Shown one piece after another: positions 50,513-60,646 of a stretch of DNA of 64,000 nucleotides. The translations under genes and the position numbers were made by a program. The stretch is from Streptomyces sp. NBC_01428 (lineage in GTDB: Bacteria; Actinomycetota; Actinomycetes; Streptomycetales; Streptomycetaceae): the NCBI RefSeq assembly GCF_036231965.1, contig NZ_CP109499.1, forward strand, positions 1,922,001 through 1,986,000, read 5' to 3'. Below the pieces are notes generated by a model. That model made no database searches. It worked only from the letters and a program-made list of their open reading frames with translations, and was not told the DNA's origin. Position 1 is the stretch's first letter. Every line of letters begins with the position of its first letter.

Positions 50513-51442
50513 TCAGCGCAGTTCGGCGCGGAAGGCCGCCGGGGCCGCGCCCGTGTGCTGCTGGAAGAACTTCGAGAAGTTCGCCGAGTCGGGGAAGCCG
50601 ACGGCCACCCCGATGCGCCCGATCGGCATCTCCGTGTGGGCGAGGAGCCGTTTGGCCTCCAGGACAACCCGTTTGTCGATGAACCCCTTGGGCGTCTCGC
50701 CCGTGGCGGCGCGCACCGCGCGGACCAGGGTGCGCCGCGAGTAGCCGAGCCCGTCGGCGTAGGCGCTGACGCTGTGATTGGTGGCGAAGTCCTTCTCGAC
50801 CGCGTCCCGGAAGCGGGTGAAGGTGGTGTCGGTGTGTTCCCGGGCCGCCTCGGCGGAACTGGCCGCGAGATGGGCGAGGCGCAGCAGGAACGCGGTCAGG
50901 GAGTGCCGCAGCACCGAGGTGTGCAGGCTGAGCGGCAGCGTGGTGGTGTCGACGTACTCGCGCTCCAGCTGGGCGAGCGAGTGCTCCAGCGCCGCCAGCC
51001 GGTCCGCCGCGGGGTGCAGCAGCGGGGGCAGGTCGTACCGGTAGAGGCCGGTCGCCTCGACGGTCGCGCGGGGCAGGAACCCGGGCTGCATGGTCAGGAC
51101 GGTGCCGCGGTAGCGGTCGGTGCTGGAGAAGCGGTGCACCTGGCCGGGCCGGATCCACAGGATGTCGCCCGCCGCGGCCTCGTACTCGGCGAAGTCGATC
51201 ATGTGCCGGACCGGGCCCTCGCTGAAGAGCATCACGACGTGGAAGTCGATGCGGTGCACGCGCTCCAGCGGGGCCTCCGCGTGCCAGGTGCGCCCGGTGC
51301 CCATCGCGCCGACCTGCATGCCGACGCCGGAGAGGCTCAGGTCGGACGGGAAGGGGAACGTCCTGATCCCGTCCGGGGTGCCTCCCCCGCCCGCGGCACC
51401 GCTCCGGTCCGGGCTCCCGCCTTGGGTGGTTCTGTCTGCCAT
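50513..51442 (-). CDS. AraC-family transcriptional regulator
   Basis: Regulator of about 309 residues. An N-terminal cupin-like sensing domain (AAAGDILWIRPGQVHRFS) is followed by two helix-turn-helices at the C-terminus (SVSAYADGLGYSRRTLVRAV and IGVAVGFPDSANFSKFFQQH, ending GAAPAAFRAELR). ATG 51442 gives MADRTTQGGS; AAGGA lies very close to it, so an in-frame GTG at 51466 is possible. It is divergent from transketolase across 146 bp and convergent with the GH16 gene; either could be its target. Confidence 0.85.
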   Translation of the reverse strand: MADRTTQGGSPDRSGAAGGGGTPDGIRTFPFPSDLSLSGVGMQVGAMGTGRTWHAEAPLERVHRIDFHVVMLFSEGPVRHMIDFAEYEAAAGDILWIRPGQVHRFSSTDRYRGTVLTMQPGFLPRATVEATGLYRYDLPPLLHPAADRLAALEHSLAQLEREYVDTTTLPLSLHTSVLRHSLTAFLLRLAHLAASSAEAAREHTDTTFTRFRDAVEKDFATNHSVSAYADGLGYSRRTLVRAVRAATGETPKGFIDKRVVLEAKRLLAHTEMPIGRIGVAVGFPDSANFSKFFQQHTGAAPAAFRAELR

Positions 51443-51520
51443 GTCCTTCTCGCGTCGGCTCGCCACGACTCTGCGTGTCCCACTTTCACCGAAGGCTGAC
51501 ACACGGGCACCTTCCCCGGC

Positions 51521-51535
51521 AAAAGTCTGACTTTT
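51521..51535. promoter_or_regulatory. AT-rich palindrome upstream of the pentose-phosphate operon
   Basis: AAAAGTC-T-GACTTTT is a perfect inverted repeat located 54 bp before the transketolase start and 78 bp before the divergent araC-type gene. Its AT content is exceptional for this genome. It is a good candidate operator controlling the whole seven-gene operon. Confidence 0.5.
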
Positions 51536-51588
51536 AGGTTTGAAGGCGTTCGACCAGCGATGACCCCTCCCGTGAGGACTTCTTGAAG

Positions 51589-53664
51589 ATGAGTACGCAG
51601 AGCTCCGACGACTTCACCTGGACCGAGCTCGACCGCCGAGCCGTCGACACCGCCCGCATCCTGGCCGCTGACGCGGTGCAGAAGGTGGGCAACGGCCATC
51701 CCGGAACCGCGATGAGCCTGGCCCCGGCGGCGTACACCCTCTTTCAGAAGGTGATGCGTCACGACCCGGCCGACCCGGAGTGGACCGGACGCGACCGCTT
51801 CGTCCTCTCCCCCGGCCACACCTCGCTGACTCTTTACACCCAGCTCTTCCTGTCGGGCTACGAGCTCGGCCTCGACGACCTGAAGGCGTTCCGCACGCAC
51901 GGGTCGAAGACGCCGGGACACCCCGAGTACGGCCACACCGCCGGTGTCGAGACCACGACGGGCCCGCTCGGCCAGGGCGTCGCCAACGCTGTCGGCATGG
52001 CGATGGCCGCCCGCTACGAGCGCGGTCTGTTCGACCCGGAGACCGCCGAGGGCGACTCGCCCTTCGACCACACCATCTGGGCGATCGTCTCCGACGGCGA
52101 CCTGGAGGAGGGCATCTCCGCCGAGGCGTCCTCGCTCGCCGGCCACCAGAAGCTCGGCAACCTGGTCTTCGTCTACGACGACAACCACATCTCCATCGAG
52201 GGCGACACCGCGACGGCCTTCTCCGAGGACGTCCTGGCGCGCTACGAGGCGTACGGCTGGCACGTGCAGCGCATCGAGCCCGCCCTCGGCGGCGACATCG
52301 ACGTGCACGCGCTGCACGCCGCGCTCACCGCGGCCAAGGCCGAGACGGGGCGCCCCTCCATCATCGCGATGCGCACGATCATCGCGTGGCCCGCACCGAA
52401 CGCGCAGAACACCGAGGCCTCGCACGGCTCGGCGCTCGGCGCCGAGGAGATCGCCGCCACCAAGCGCATCCTGGGCTTCGACCCGGAGCAGACCTTCCAG
52501 GTCGACGCCGAGGTGCTGGCCCACGCCCGGCAGGCCCTCGACCGGGGTGCCGAGGCGCACGCCGCCTGGGACAAGCGGATCGGCGCCTGGCGCACCGCCG
52601 ACCCGGAGCGCGCCAAGCTCTTCGACCGGATCGTCGCGGGCCAGCTCCCCGAGGGCTGGGAGGCCGCGCTGCCGGTCTTCGAGGAAGGCACCTCCGTGGC
52701 CACCCGCGCCGCGTCCGGCAAGGCGCTCCAGGCCCTCGGGGAGGTGCTCCCCGAGCTGTGGGGCGGCTCCGCCGACCTGGCCGGCTCGAACAACACCACC
52801 ATCGACAAGACATCGTCCTTCCTGCCGAGGGGCAACCCGCTGCCGGAGGCCGACCCGTACGGCCGCACCGTGCACTTCGGCATCCGTGAGCACTCGATGG
52901 CCGCCGAGATGAACGGCATCGCGCTGCACGGCAACACCCGCATCTACGGCGGCACCTTCCTGGTGTTCTCCGACTACATGCGCAACGCCGTCCGGCTGTC
53001 CGCGCTGATGCAGCTCCCGGTCACGTACGTCTGGACGCACGACTCCGTCGGTCTCGGCGAGGACGGCCCCACGCACCAGCCGGTCGAGCACCTCGCCTCG
53101 CTGCGGGCCATCCCGGGCCTGAACATCGTCCGCCCGGCCGACGCGAACGAGACCTCGATCGCCTGGGCCGAGATCCTGCGCCGGCACGCCACCGACCCGG
53201 CCCCGCACGGTCTGGCCCTCACCCGTCAGGGCGTGCCGACCTACCGGGCCGACCCCGACGCCGCGCGCGGCGGATACGTCCTGAAGGACTCCTCCACCGA
53301 GACCCCGGACGTGCTCCTCATCGCCACCGGCTCCGAGGTGCAGCTCGCCGTCGAGGCGCGCGAGCGCCTGGAGGCGGAGGGTGTCGGCACCCGTGTCGTG
53401 TCGATGCCGTCCGTCGAGTGGTTCGAGGAGCAGCCCGCGGAGTACCGGGAGCGTGTCCTTCCGCCGTCCGTGAAGGCCCGCGTGGCGGTCGAGGCCGGAA
53501 TCGGTCTGACCTGGTACCGCTACGTCGGTGACGCAGGACGCATCGTTTCGCTGGAGCACTTCGGCGCCTCCGCCGACGCCAAGACACTGTTCGCCGAGTT
53601 CGGCTTCACCGCCGAGAACGTCGCCGCCGCCGCGCGGGAATCCCTCTCCGCCCTGCGCGGTTGA
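51589..53664 (+). CDS. tkt: Transketolase
   Basis: Thiamine-diphosphate enzyme of 691 residues interconverting ketose and aldose phosphates in the non-oxidative pentose phosphate branch. Signatures include [20 protein letters not shown], the TPP motif [20 protein letters not shown], and the pyrimidine-domain segment [20 protein letters not shown]. Length is normal. It is the first gene of the operon tkt-tal-zwf-opcA-pgi-gnd-phosphatase. Streptomyces commonly has a second tkt copy. Confidence 0.95.
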   Translation: MSTQSSDDFTWTELDRRAVDTARILAADAVQKVGNGHPGTAMSLAPAAYTLFQKVMRHDPADPEWTGRDRFVLSPGHTSLTLYTQLFLSGYELGLDDLKAFRTHGSKTPGHPEYGHTAGVETTTGPLGQGVANAVGMAMAARYERGLFDPETAEGDSPFDHTIWAIVSDGDLEEGISAEASSLAGHQKLGNLVFVYDDNHISIEGDTATAFSEDVLARYEAYGWHVQRIEPALGGDIDVHALHAALTAAKAETGRPSIIAMRTIIAWPAPNAQNTEASHGSALGAEEIAATKRILGFDPEQTFQVDAEVLAHARQALDRGAEAHAAWDKRIGAWRTADPERAKLFDRIVAGQLPEGWEAALPVFEEGTSVATRAASGKALQALGEVLPELWGGSADLAGSNNTTIDKTSSFLPRGNPLPEADPYGRTVHFGIREHSMAAEMNGIALHGNTRIYGGTFLVFSDYMRNAVRLSALMQLPVTYVWTHDSVGLGEDGPTHQPVEHLASLRAIPGLNIVRPADANETSIAWAEILRRHATDPAPHGLALTRQGVPTYRADPDAARGGYVLKDSSTETPDVLLIATGSEVQLAVEARERLEAEGVGTRVVSMPSVEWFEEQPAEYRERVLPPSVKARVAVEAGIGLTWYRYVGDAGRIVSLEHFGASADAKTLFAEFGFTAENVAAAARESLSALRG

Positions 53665-53683
53665 TCCGTTCGTACCAAGGAAG

Positions 53684-54829
53684 ATGATCACTGTGACCGA
53701 AGCAACCGCGACCGCGGCAAACCTGAAGCGCCTCTCCGACGAAGGCGTGTCCATCTGGCTGGACGACCTGTCCCGCAAGCGCATCGAGTCCGGCAACCTG
53801 GCCGAACTCGTCGAGAACCGCCATGTGGTGGGCGTGACCACCAACCCGTCCATCTTCCAGGCCGCCATCGGCTCCGGCGAGGGCTACGAGGAGCAGCTCG
53901 CCGACCTGGCCGTCCGCAAGGTGACGGTCGACGAGGCCGTGCGGATGATGACGACCGCGGACGTCCGCGCCGCCGCCGACATCCTGCGCCCCGTGTTCGA
54001 GACCACGGGTGGCCGTGACGGCCGGGTCTCCATCGAGGTCGACCCCCGGCTGGCCCACGACACGGCCGCCACCATCGCCGAGGCCAAGCAGCTCGCCTGG
54101 CTCGTCGACCGCCCGAACGTGATGATCAAGATCCCCGCGACGAAGGCGGGCCTCCCGGCGATCACCGAGGTCATCGGCCTCGGCATCAGCGTCAACGTGA
54201 CGCTGATCTTCTCCCTGGAGCGCTACCGCGCCGTCATGGACGCCTACCTGGCGGGCCTGGAGAAGGCGGACGCGGCGGGCATCGACCTCGCCGGCATCCA
54301 CTCCGTCGCCTCCTTCTTCGTCTCCCGCGTCGACGCCGAGATCGACAAGCGGCTCGCCAAGGCCGGCACCGACGAGGCCCTCGCGCTCAAGGGCCGTGCG
54401 GCGCTCGCCAACGCGCGGCTCGCCTACGAGGCGTACGAGGAGGTGTTCGCCGGGGACCGCTGGACGGCGCTCGCCCCGTCCGGCGCCAACAAGCAGCGTC
54501 CGCTGTGGGCGTCCACGGGGGTCAAGGACCCCGCGTACAAGGACACCCTGTACGTCGACGAGCTGGTCGCGCCGGGCACGGTGAACACCATGCCGGAGGC
54601 GACGCTGAACGCGACCGCCGACCACGGCGACATCCACGGTGACGCGGTGACCGGCGGCTACGCCCAGGCGCGTGCCGACCTGGCCGCCGTCGAGGCGCTC
54701 GGGATCTCCTACGACGAGGTCGTCGCCCAGCTGGAGACCGAGGCCGTCGCGAAGTTCGAGGTGGCGTGGGAGGACCTGCTGGAGGCCGTCGCGACCTCGC
54801 TGCGCGGCAAGGGAGTTGAGGGGGAATGA
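53684..54829 (+). CDS. tal: Transaldolase
   Basis: Class I aldolase-type enzyme of 381 residues transferring dihydroxyacetone units between sugar phosphates. The Schiff-base lysine is in [16 protein letters not shown] and the conserved start is [12 protein letters not shown] followed by [12 protein letters not shown] 53684 gives the usual annotated N-terminus [14 protein letters not shown] 53693 has better spacing from AAGGAAG and would remove three residues. Stop overlaps zwf by ATGA. Confidence 0.95.
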   Translation: MITVTEATATAANLKRLSDEGVSIWLDDLSRKRIESGNLAELVENRHVVGVTTNPSIFQAAIGSGEGYEEQLADLAVRKVTVDEAVRMMTTADVRAAADILRPVFETTGGRDGRVSIEVDPRLAHDTAATIAEAKQLAWLVDRPNVMIKIPATKAGLPAITEVIGLGISVNVTLIFSLERYRAVMDAYLAGLEKADAAGIDLAGIHSVASFFVSRVDAEIDKRLAKAGTDEALALKGRAALANARLAYEAYEEVFAGDRWTALAPSGANKQRPLWASTGVKDPAYKDTLYVDELVAPGTVNTMPEATLNATADHGDIHGDAVTGGYAQARADLAAVEALGISYDEVVAQLETEAVAKFEVAWEDLLEAVATSLRGKGVEGE

Positions 54830-56487
54830 CCAAGCGTGGAACACCTGCCGACGCCGCCCCGGAGGTTGCGCCCGCCGCGCCGCAGGGATCCGGTGACGCG
54901 CCCGTGGAACCGTCCGGCCTGACGCCCGAGGCGCTCGCCGAGGCGCTCGGCGTCGTCCCCGCGGCCGACTGGGACAACCCGCTGCGTGACCCGCGCGACC
55001 GCCGGCTCCCCCGGATCGCGGGCCCCTCCGGGCTCGTCATCTTCGGTGTGACCGGTGACCTGTCGCGCAAGAAGCTGATGCCGGCCGTGTACGACCTCGC
55101 CAACCGCGGTCTGCTGCCGCCGGGTTTCTCGCTCCTCGGGTTCGCCCGGCGTGAGTGGGAGGACCAGGACTTCGCGCAGGTGGTGCACGACTCGGTGCGC
55201 GAGCACGCGCGCACCGAGTTCCGCGAGGAGGTCTGGCAGCAGCTCGCCGAGGGCATGCGGTTCATCCCCGGCGACTTCGACGACGACAACGCGTTCGAGC
55301 AACTGCGTGAGGCTGTCGAGGAGTTGGACTCCTCGCAGGGGACCAGCGGCAACTACGCGTTCTATCTGTCCGTCCCGCCGAAGTTCTTCCCCAAGGTCGT
55401 CCAGCAGCTCAAGAAGCACGGACTCGCCGACGCCCCCGAGGGGTCGTGGCGGCGTGCGGTCATCGAGAAGCCGTTCGGCCACGACCTGAAGAGCGCGCGC
55501 GAGCTGAACAAGATCGTGCACGAGGTGTTCGACCCGGACCAGGTGTTCCGTATCGACCACTACCTCGGCAAGGAGACCGTCCAGAACATCCTGGCGCTCC
55601 GCTTCGCCAACCAGATGTACGAGCCCATCTGGAACCGGTCGTACGTCGACCACGTCCAGATCACCATGGCCGAGGACATCGGCATCGGCGGACGGGCCGG
55701 CTACTACGACGGCATCGGGTCCGCCCGCGACGTCATCCAGAACCACCTCCTGCAGCTGATGGCGCTGACCGCCATGGAGGAACCGGCCGCGTTCGACGCC
55801 GAGTCGCTGCTGACCGAGAAGCTCAAGGTGCTGCGCGCGGTGAAGCTGCCGGAGAACCTGGGCGAGCACACCGTGCGCGGCCAGTACGCGGCGAGCTGGC
55901 AGGGCGGCGAGCGGGTGCGCGGCTACCTCCAGGAGGACGGCATCGACCCCGCGTCGACGACCGACACCTACGCGGCCGTCAAGCTCCAGGTCGACAACCG
56001 CCGTTGGGCGGGCGTCCCCTTCTACCTGCGCACCGGCAAGCGGCTCGGCCGCCGCGTCACGGAGATCGCGGTCGTCTTCCAGCGCGCCCCGCACTCCCCC
56101 TTCGACTCCACGGCCACCGAGGAACTCGGCGCGAACGCGATCGTCATCCGCGTCCAGCCGGACGAGGGCATGACGGTGCGCTTCGGATCCAAGGTCCCGG
56201 GTACCTCGATGGAGATCCGGGACGTCACCATGGACTTCGCGTACGGCGAGTCGTTCACCGAGTCCAGCCCGGAGGCGTACGAACGGCTGATCCTGGATGT
56301 CCTGCTCGGCGACGCCAATCTCTTCCCCCGTCACCAGGAGGTGGAAGAGTCCTGGAAGGTCCTCGACCCGATCGAGGGGTACTGGGACGCGCACGGCAAG
56401 CCGGCGCAGTACCCCTCGGGCAGCTGGGGCCCGAAGGAAGCCGACGAGATGCTCGCACGAGACGGACGGAGCTGGCGCAGGCCATGA
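54826..56487 (+). CDS. zwf: Glucose-6-phosphate 1-dehydrogenase
   Basis: First enzyme of the oxidative pentose phosphate pathway, 553 residues, making 6-phosphogluconolactone and NADPH. The cofactor loop is [20 protein letters not shown] and the substrate signature is [14 protein letters not shown] with its catalytic His. About 45 residues at the N-terminus are an Ala/Pro-rich extension beyond the usual core. It overlaps tal and opcA by 4 nt each. Confidence 0.95.
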   Translation: MTKRGTPADAAPEVAPAAPQGSGDAPVEPSGLTPEALAEALGVVPAADWDNPLRDPRDRRLPRIAGPSGLVIFGVTGDLSRKKLMPAVYDLANRGLLPPGFSLLGFARREWEDQDFAQVVHDSVREHARTEFREEVWQQLAEGMRFIPGDFDDDNAFEQLREAVEELDSSQGTSGNYAFYLSVPPKFFPKVVQQLKKHGLADAPEGSWRRAVIEKPFGHDLKSARELNKIVHEVFDPDQVFRIDHYLGKETVQNILALRFANQMYEPIWNRSYVDHVQITMAEDIGIGGRAGYYDGIGSARDVIQNHLLQLMALTAMEEPAAFDAESLLTEKLKVLRAVKLPENLGEHTVRGQYAASWQGGERVRGYLQEDGIDPASTTDTYAAVKLQVDNRRWAGVPFYLRTGKRLGRRVTEIAVVFQRAPHSPFDSTATEELGANAIVIRVQPDEGMTVRFGSKVPGTSMEIRDVTMDFAYGESFTESSPEAYERLILDVLLGDANLFPRHQEVEESWKVLDPIEGYWDAHGKPAQYPSGSWGPKEADEMLARDGRSWRRP

Positions 56488-57416
56488 AGATCGACCTGAC
56501 CGACACCACGGCAAGCAAGATCAACAAGGCGCTCGTGCAGGGACGCCGGGCCATCGGCACCCCCGCCGTGGGCATGGTCCTGACGATGGTCATCGTGACC
56601 GACGAGGAGAACGCCTACGACGCCATCAAGGCGGCCGAGGAGGCGTCCCGCGAGCACCCCTCGCGGACGCTGGTCGTCATCAAGCGCGTCGCCCGCACCC
56701 CGCGCGACCGCACCAACTCCCGCCTCGACGCGGAGGTGCGCGTCGGATCGGACGCGGGCACCGGCGAGACGGTCGTCCTGCGGACCTACGGCGAGGTGTC
56801 CGACCACGCCGACTCCGTGGTCCTGCCCCTGCTGCTGCCGGACGCGCCCGTCGTCGTCTGGTGGCCGGTGGACGCCCCGGACAACCCGGTCAAGGACCCG
56901 CTGGGCGCCCTCGCGCAGCGCCGGATCACCGACATGTACGCCGTCGAGGACCCGCTGCGCGCCCTGGACGCCCGCGCCGCCTCGTACGCGCCGGGTGACA
57001 CCGACCTGGCGTGGACCCGGCTGACGCCGTGGCGCTCCATGCTGGCGGCGGCCCTCGACCAGGCCCGCGCGAAGGTGATCTCGGCGACGGTCGAGAGCGA
57101 GGCGCAGAACCCGAGCGCCGAACTGCTCGCCCGCTGGCTGGAGGCCCGCCTCAAGGTCACCGCCGAACGCGTCGTCACCGCGGGGCCCGTGGTGACCGCC
57201 GTACGGCTCGGCACCGAGAACGGCGAGATCGTGATCGACCGTCCCGACGGGCCGCTGGCCACGCTGTCCCTGCCGGGACAGCCCCCGCGCACCCTGGCGC
57301 TGAAGGTGCGCTCCACCTCCGAGCTGATCGCCGAGGAACTGCGCCGCCTCGACGCGGACGAGATGTACGCCGTCGCCCTGCGGGGCGAGGCCACCAAGGA
57401 GACCTCACGTGCCTGA
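56484..57416 (+). CDS. opcA: OpcA, glucose-6-phosphate dehydrogenase assembly protein
   Basis: Actinobacterial and cyanobacterial partner of Zwf, 310 residues, required for assembly or redox control of the dehydrogenase. Family features include [20 protein letters not shown] near the start and [20 protein letters not shown] in the middle. It overlaps zwf by ATGA and pgi by 8 nt, so the proteins are made in register. Confidence 0.92.
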   Translation: MKIDLTDTTASKINKALVQGRRAIGTPAVGMVLTMVIVTDEENAYDAIKAAEEASREHPSRTLVVIKRVARTPRDRTNSRLDAEVRVGSDAGTGETVVLRTYGEVSDHADSVVLPLLLPDAPVVVWWPVDAPDNPVKDPLGALAQRRITDMYAVEDPLRALDARAASYAPGDTDLAWTRLTPWRSMLAAALDQARAKVISATVESEAQNPSAELLARWLEARLKVTAERVVTAGPVVTAVRLGTENGEIVIDRPDGPLATLSLPGQPPRTLALKVRSTSELIAEELRRLDADEMYAVALRGEATKETSRA

Positions 57417-59058
57417 CTTCCCCCGTCTCACGCGGCGTCCGGAGTGGGTGGCCCTGGAGGACCACCGCGCGACCACGCTGCTCCAGCCGCACCTGCGTGA
57501 GCTGTTCGCCACCGACCCCGGCCGCGCCGAGCGCTACGTCGTCCGGGTCGGCGATCTGCACATCGACTACTCCAAGCACCTGATCACGGACGAGACCCTC
57601 GCCCTGCTCCAGGAACTGGCCTCCGCGACGGACGTGTTCGGGTTGCGGGACGCGATGTTCCGGGGCGAGAAGATCAACACGACGGAGGACCGGGCGGTGC
57701 TGCACACCGCGTTGCGGGCGCCGGCCGACGCGGTGGTGGAGGTCGACGGCGAGAACGTCGTTCCCGGGGTGCACGCGGTGCTCGACAAGATGGCCGCGTT
57801 CGCGGGGCGGGTGCGCTCGGGTGAGTGGACCGGTCACACCGGGCGGCCGATCCGCAATGTGGTGAACATCGGTATCGGCGGCTCGGATCTGGGTCCGGCG
57901 ATGGCCTACGAGGTGCTGCGTCCCTTCACCGACCGCGGGCTGACGGTGCGCTTCGTGTCGAACGTGGACGGCGCGGACCTGCACGAGGCGTTGCAGGGCC
58001 TGGACCCGGCGGAGACGCTGTTCGTGATCGCGTCGAAGACGTTCACCACGATCGAGACGATCACGAACGCGACGTCCGCGCGCGAGTGGCTGCTGGAGGG
58101 TCTGAAGGCGGGTCAGGAGGCGGTCGCCCGGCACTTCGTGGCGTTGTCGACGAACAGCGGCAAGGTCGCGGACTTCGGGATCGACACGGCGAACATGTTC
58201 GAGTTCTGGGACTGGGTCGGGGGCCGGTACTCCTTCGACTCGGCGATCGGCCTGTCCCTGATGATCGCGATCGGTGCGGACCGGTTCCGGGAGATGCTGG
58301 ACGGTTTCCGTCTGGTCGACGAGCACTTCCGTACGGCTCCGGCGGAGGCCAACGCGCCGTTGCTGATGGGCCTGTTGGGGATCTGGTACGGGAACTTCCA
58401 CGACGCGCAGTCGCACGCGGTGCTGCCGTACTCGCACTACCTGTCGCGGTTCACGGCGTATCTGCAGCAGCTGGACATGGAGTCCAACGGCAAGTCGGTC
58501 GACCGTGAGGGCCGGCCGGTGGAGTGGCAGACGGGTCCGGTGGTGTGGGGGACGCCGGGCACCAACGGGCAGCACGCGTACTACCAGTTGATCCATCAGG
58601 GGACGAAGCTGATCCCGGCGGACTTCATCGGGTTCGCGAACCCGGTGGGTGAGCTGAGCGAGACGCTCAAGGCGCAGCACGACCTGCTGATGGCGAACTT
58701 CTTCGCCCAGACGCAGGCCCTCGCGTTCGGCAAGACGCCCGACGAGGTCCGCGCCGAAGGGGTCCCGGAGGAGCTGGTCGCGCACAAGACGTTCCGCGGT
58801 GACCATCCCACCACCACGATCCTCGCGGCCGAGCTGACGCCGTCCGTGCTGGGCCAGTTGATCGCGTTGTACGAGCACAAGGTGTTCGTCCAGGGCGCGG
58901 TCTGGAACATCGACTCCTTCGACCAGTGGGGCGTCGAACTCGGCAAGGTCCTCGCCAAACGCATCGAGCCCGCCCTCACCGACGGCACCGACGTACCGGG
59001 GCTCGACCCCTCCACCACCGCCCTCGTGGCCACCTACCGCTCTCTCGGGAAGAAGTGA
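57409..59058 (+). CDS. pgi: Glucose-6-phosphate isomerase
   Basis: Cytoplasmic isomerase of 549 residues converting glucose 6-phosphate and fructose 6-phosphate. Signatures are [34 protein letters not shown], and [20 protein letters not shown] close to the C-terminus. Starts at GTG within the end of opcA. Its presence allows carbon from transketolase/transaldolase to be recycled to glucose 6-phosphate for more NADPH. Confidence 0.95.
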   Translation: MPDFPRLTRRPEWVALEDHRATTLLQPHLRELFATDPGRAERYVVRVGDLHIDYSKHLITDETLALLQELASATDVFGLRDAMFRGEKINTTEDRAVLHTALRAPADAVVEVDGENVVPGVHAVLDKMAAFAGRVRSGEWTGHTGRPIRNVVNIGIGGSDLGPAMAYEVLRPFTDRGLTVRFVSNVDGADLHEALQGLDPAETLFVIASKTFTTIETITNATSAREWLLEGLKAGQEAVARHFVALSTNSGKVADFGIDTANMFEFWDWVGGRYSFDSAIGLSLMIAIGADRFREMLDGFRLVDEHFRTAPAEANAPLLMGLLGIWYGNFHDAQSHAVLPYSHYLSRFTAYLQQLDMESNGKSVDREGRPVEWQTGPVVWGTPGTNGQHAYYQLIHQGTKLIPADFIGFANPVGELSETLKAQHDLLMANFFAQTQALAFGKTPDEVRAEGVPEELVAHKTFRGDHPTTTILAAELTPSVLGQLIALYEHKVFVQGAVWNIDSFDQWGVELGKVLAKRIEPALTDGTDVPGLDPSTTALVATYRSLGKK

Positions 59059-59064
59059 ACTGAT

Positions 59065-59943
59065 ATGCAGCTCGGACTCATCGGTCTCGGCAAGATGGGC
59101 GGCAACATGCGGGAGCGCATACGCCTCGCCGGCCACACCGTCGTCGGCTACGACCGCAACCCGGACCTCGCCGACGTCAACAGCCTCGCCGAACTCGTGG
59201 GCAAGCTCGAAGGACCGCGTGTGGTCTGGGTGATGGTGCCGGCCGGAGCCCCCACCCAGACCGTCATCGACGAGCTCGGCGATCTGCTGGAGGCCGGCGA
59301 CACGGTCGTGGACGGCGGCAACTCCCGCTGGACCGACGACGAGAAACACGCCGAGGAGCTGGCGGCCAAGGGCATCGGCTTCGTCGACGCCGGTGTCTCC
59401 GGCGGCGTCTGGGGCCTGAAGAACGGCTACGCGCTGATGGTCGGCGGCGACGCCGAGAACATAGCCAAGGTCCAGCCGGTCTTCGACGCCCTCAAGCCCG
59501 AGGGCGACTTCGGCTTCGTGCACGCCGGCAAGGTCGGCGCCGGCCACTTCTCCAAGATGGTCCACAACGGCATCGAGTACGCCATGATGCAGGCCTACGC
59601 CGAGGGCTGGGAGCTGCTGGAGAAGGTCGACTCCGTCACCGACGTGCGCGAGGTGTTCCGCTCCTGGCAGGAGGGCACCGTGATCCGCTCCTGGCTGCTC
59701 GACCTCGCCGTCAACGCCCTGGACGGCGACGAGCACCTGGACAAGCTGCGCGGCCACGCCGACGACTCCGGCGAGGGCCGCTGGACCGTCGAGGCGGCCA
59801 TCGACAACGCCGTCCCGCTGCCCGCCATCACCGCTTCCCTCTTCGCGCGCTTCGCGTCCCGCCAGGACGACTCGCCGCAGATGAAGATGATCGCGGCGCT
59901 GCGCAACCAGTTCGGCGGCCACGCCGTCGAGTCGGCGAAGTAG
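59065..59943 (+). CDS. gnd: 6-phosphogluconate dehydrogenase, short decarboxylating form
   Basis: Enzyme of 292 residues producing ribulose 5-phosphate. The cofactor loop is LGLIGLGKMGGNMRERIRLA, the substrate motif DAGVSGGVWGLKNGYALMVG, and the catalytic Lys lies in GAGHFSKMVHNGIEY. At about 290 residues it belongs to the short (GntZ/YqeC-like) group, which often prefers NAD; the cofactor-specifying loop reads GYDRNPD with an Arg, so preference is uncertain. It starts 6 bp after pgi. Confidence 0.92.
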   Translation: MQLGLIGLGKMGGNMRERIRLAGHTVVGYDRNPDLADVNSLAELVGKLEGPRVVWVMVPAGAPTQTVIDELGDLLEAGDTVVDGGNSRWTDDEKHAEELAAKGIGFVDAGVSGGVWGLKNGYALMVGGDAENIAKVQPVFDALKPEGDFGFVHAGKVGAGHFSKMVHNGIEYAMMQAYAEGWELLEKVDSVTDVREVFRSWQEGTVIRSWLLDLAVNALDGDEHLDKLRGHADDSGEGRWTVEAAIDNAVPLPAITASLFARFASRQDDSPQMKMIAALRNQFGGHAVESAK

Positions 59944-59951
59944 CCCGCGCC

Positions 59952-60563
59952 ATGGGCGACCTCGTCCTGGTCCGCCACGGCGAGACCGAGTGGAGCGTGT
60001 CGGGCCGGCACACGAGCTGGACCGACCTCCCGCTCACGCAACACGGCGAGGAACAGGCCAAGTCCCTGGCCCCGTTCTTCGCCGGGCGCTCCTTCGCCCG
60101 GGTCCTCACCAGCCCGCTCGGCCGCGCGGTCCGCACGGCCGAGCTGGCGGGTCTGTCCGACGCGCGGATCGACCCCGATCTGCACGAATGGGACTACGGC
60201 GGCTACGAGGGTGTCACCACCCGCGCCATCCACACGGAGCGGCCCGACTGGGTGCTGTGGACCGACGGGGTGCCGCCGGGTCCCGACGGCCGTCCCGGCG
60301 AGTCCCCCCGCGACGTCGGCGAGCGCGCCGACCGGGTGCTGGCCCGGGTGGATGCGGCGCTGCGCGCCGAGGAGGGCGATGTGGTGCTCGTGGCGCACGC
60401 GCACTTCCTGCGGGTGCTGACAGCCCGCAGGCTCGGCCTTCCGGCCGGGTCGGGGCGGCTGTTCCAGCTCGCGACCGGCACGGTGAGCCGGCTCTCCACC
60501 GAGCACGGCGATCCGGTGATCGCGACGTGGAACGAGCCGGGCCCCGCCGTCACGGTCGGCTAG
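59952..60563 (+). CDS. Histidine phosphatase (phosphoglycerate mutase-like)
   Basis: Branch 1 histidine acid phosphatase of 203 residues. The catalytic motif is LVLVRHGETEWSVSGRHTSW and the second His is in VVLVAHAHFLRVL. It starts 8 bp after gnd and ends the operon before a strong terminator. Similar proteins dephosphorylate sugar phosphates such as sedoheptulose 1,7-bisphosphate or 2-phosphoglycerate; a role as a metabolite-repair or sugar phosphatase in the pentose phosphate operon is plausible. Confidence 0.85.
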   Translation: MGDLVLVRHGETEWSVSGRHTSWTDLPLTQHGEEQAKSLAPFFAGRSFARVLTSPLGRAVRTAELAGLSDARIDPDLHEWDYGGYEGVTTRAIHTERPDWVLWTDGVPPGPDGRPGESPRDVGERADRVLARVDAALRAEEGDVVLVAHAHFLRVLTARRLGLPAGSGRLFQLATGTVSRLSTEHGDPVIATWNEPGPAVTVG

Positions 60564-60594
60564 CACCGTCTTCTCCGCAGATTCTCCGCAGAGA

Positions 60595-60644
60595 CCGAAG
60601 AGGCTCTCGGTCCGCCCGTCCGGGCGGCCCGGGAGCCTCTTCGG
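60595..60644. terminator. Bidirectional terminator ending the pentose-phosphate operon
   Basis: CCGAAGAGGCTC (60595-60606) and GAGCCTCTTCGG (60633-60644) are perfect 12-bp arms, with an inner CCGCCCG/CGGGCGG stem. It lies 31 bp after the phosphatase stop and 3 bp before the convergent gene's stop. Confidence 0.8.
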
Positions 60645-60646
60645 CG

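Noticed and set aside
57175..59922. 915-codon minus-strand frame across opcA, pgi and gnd
   Set aside because: Antisense to three unmistakable metabolic genes; composition is typical of a reverse-frame shadow.
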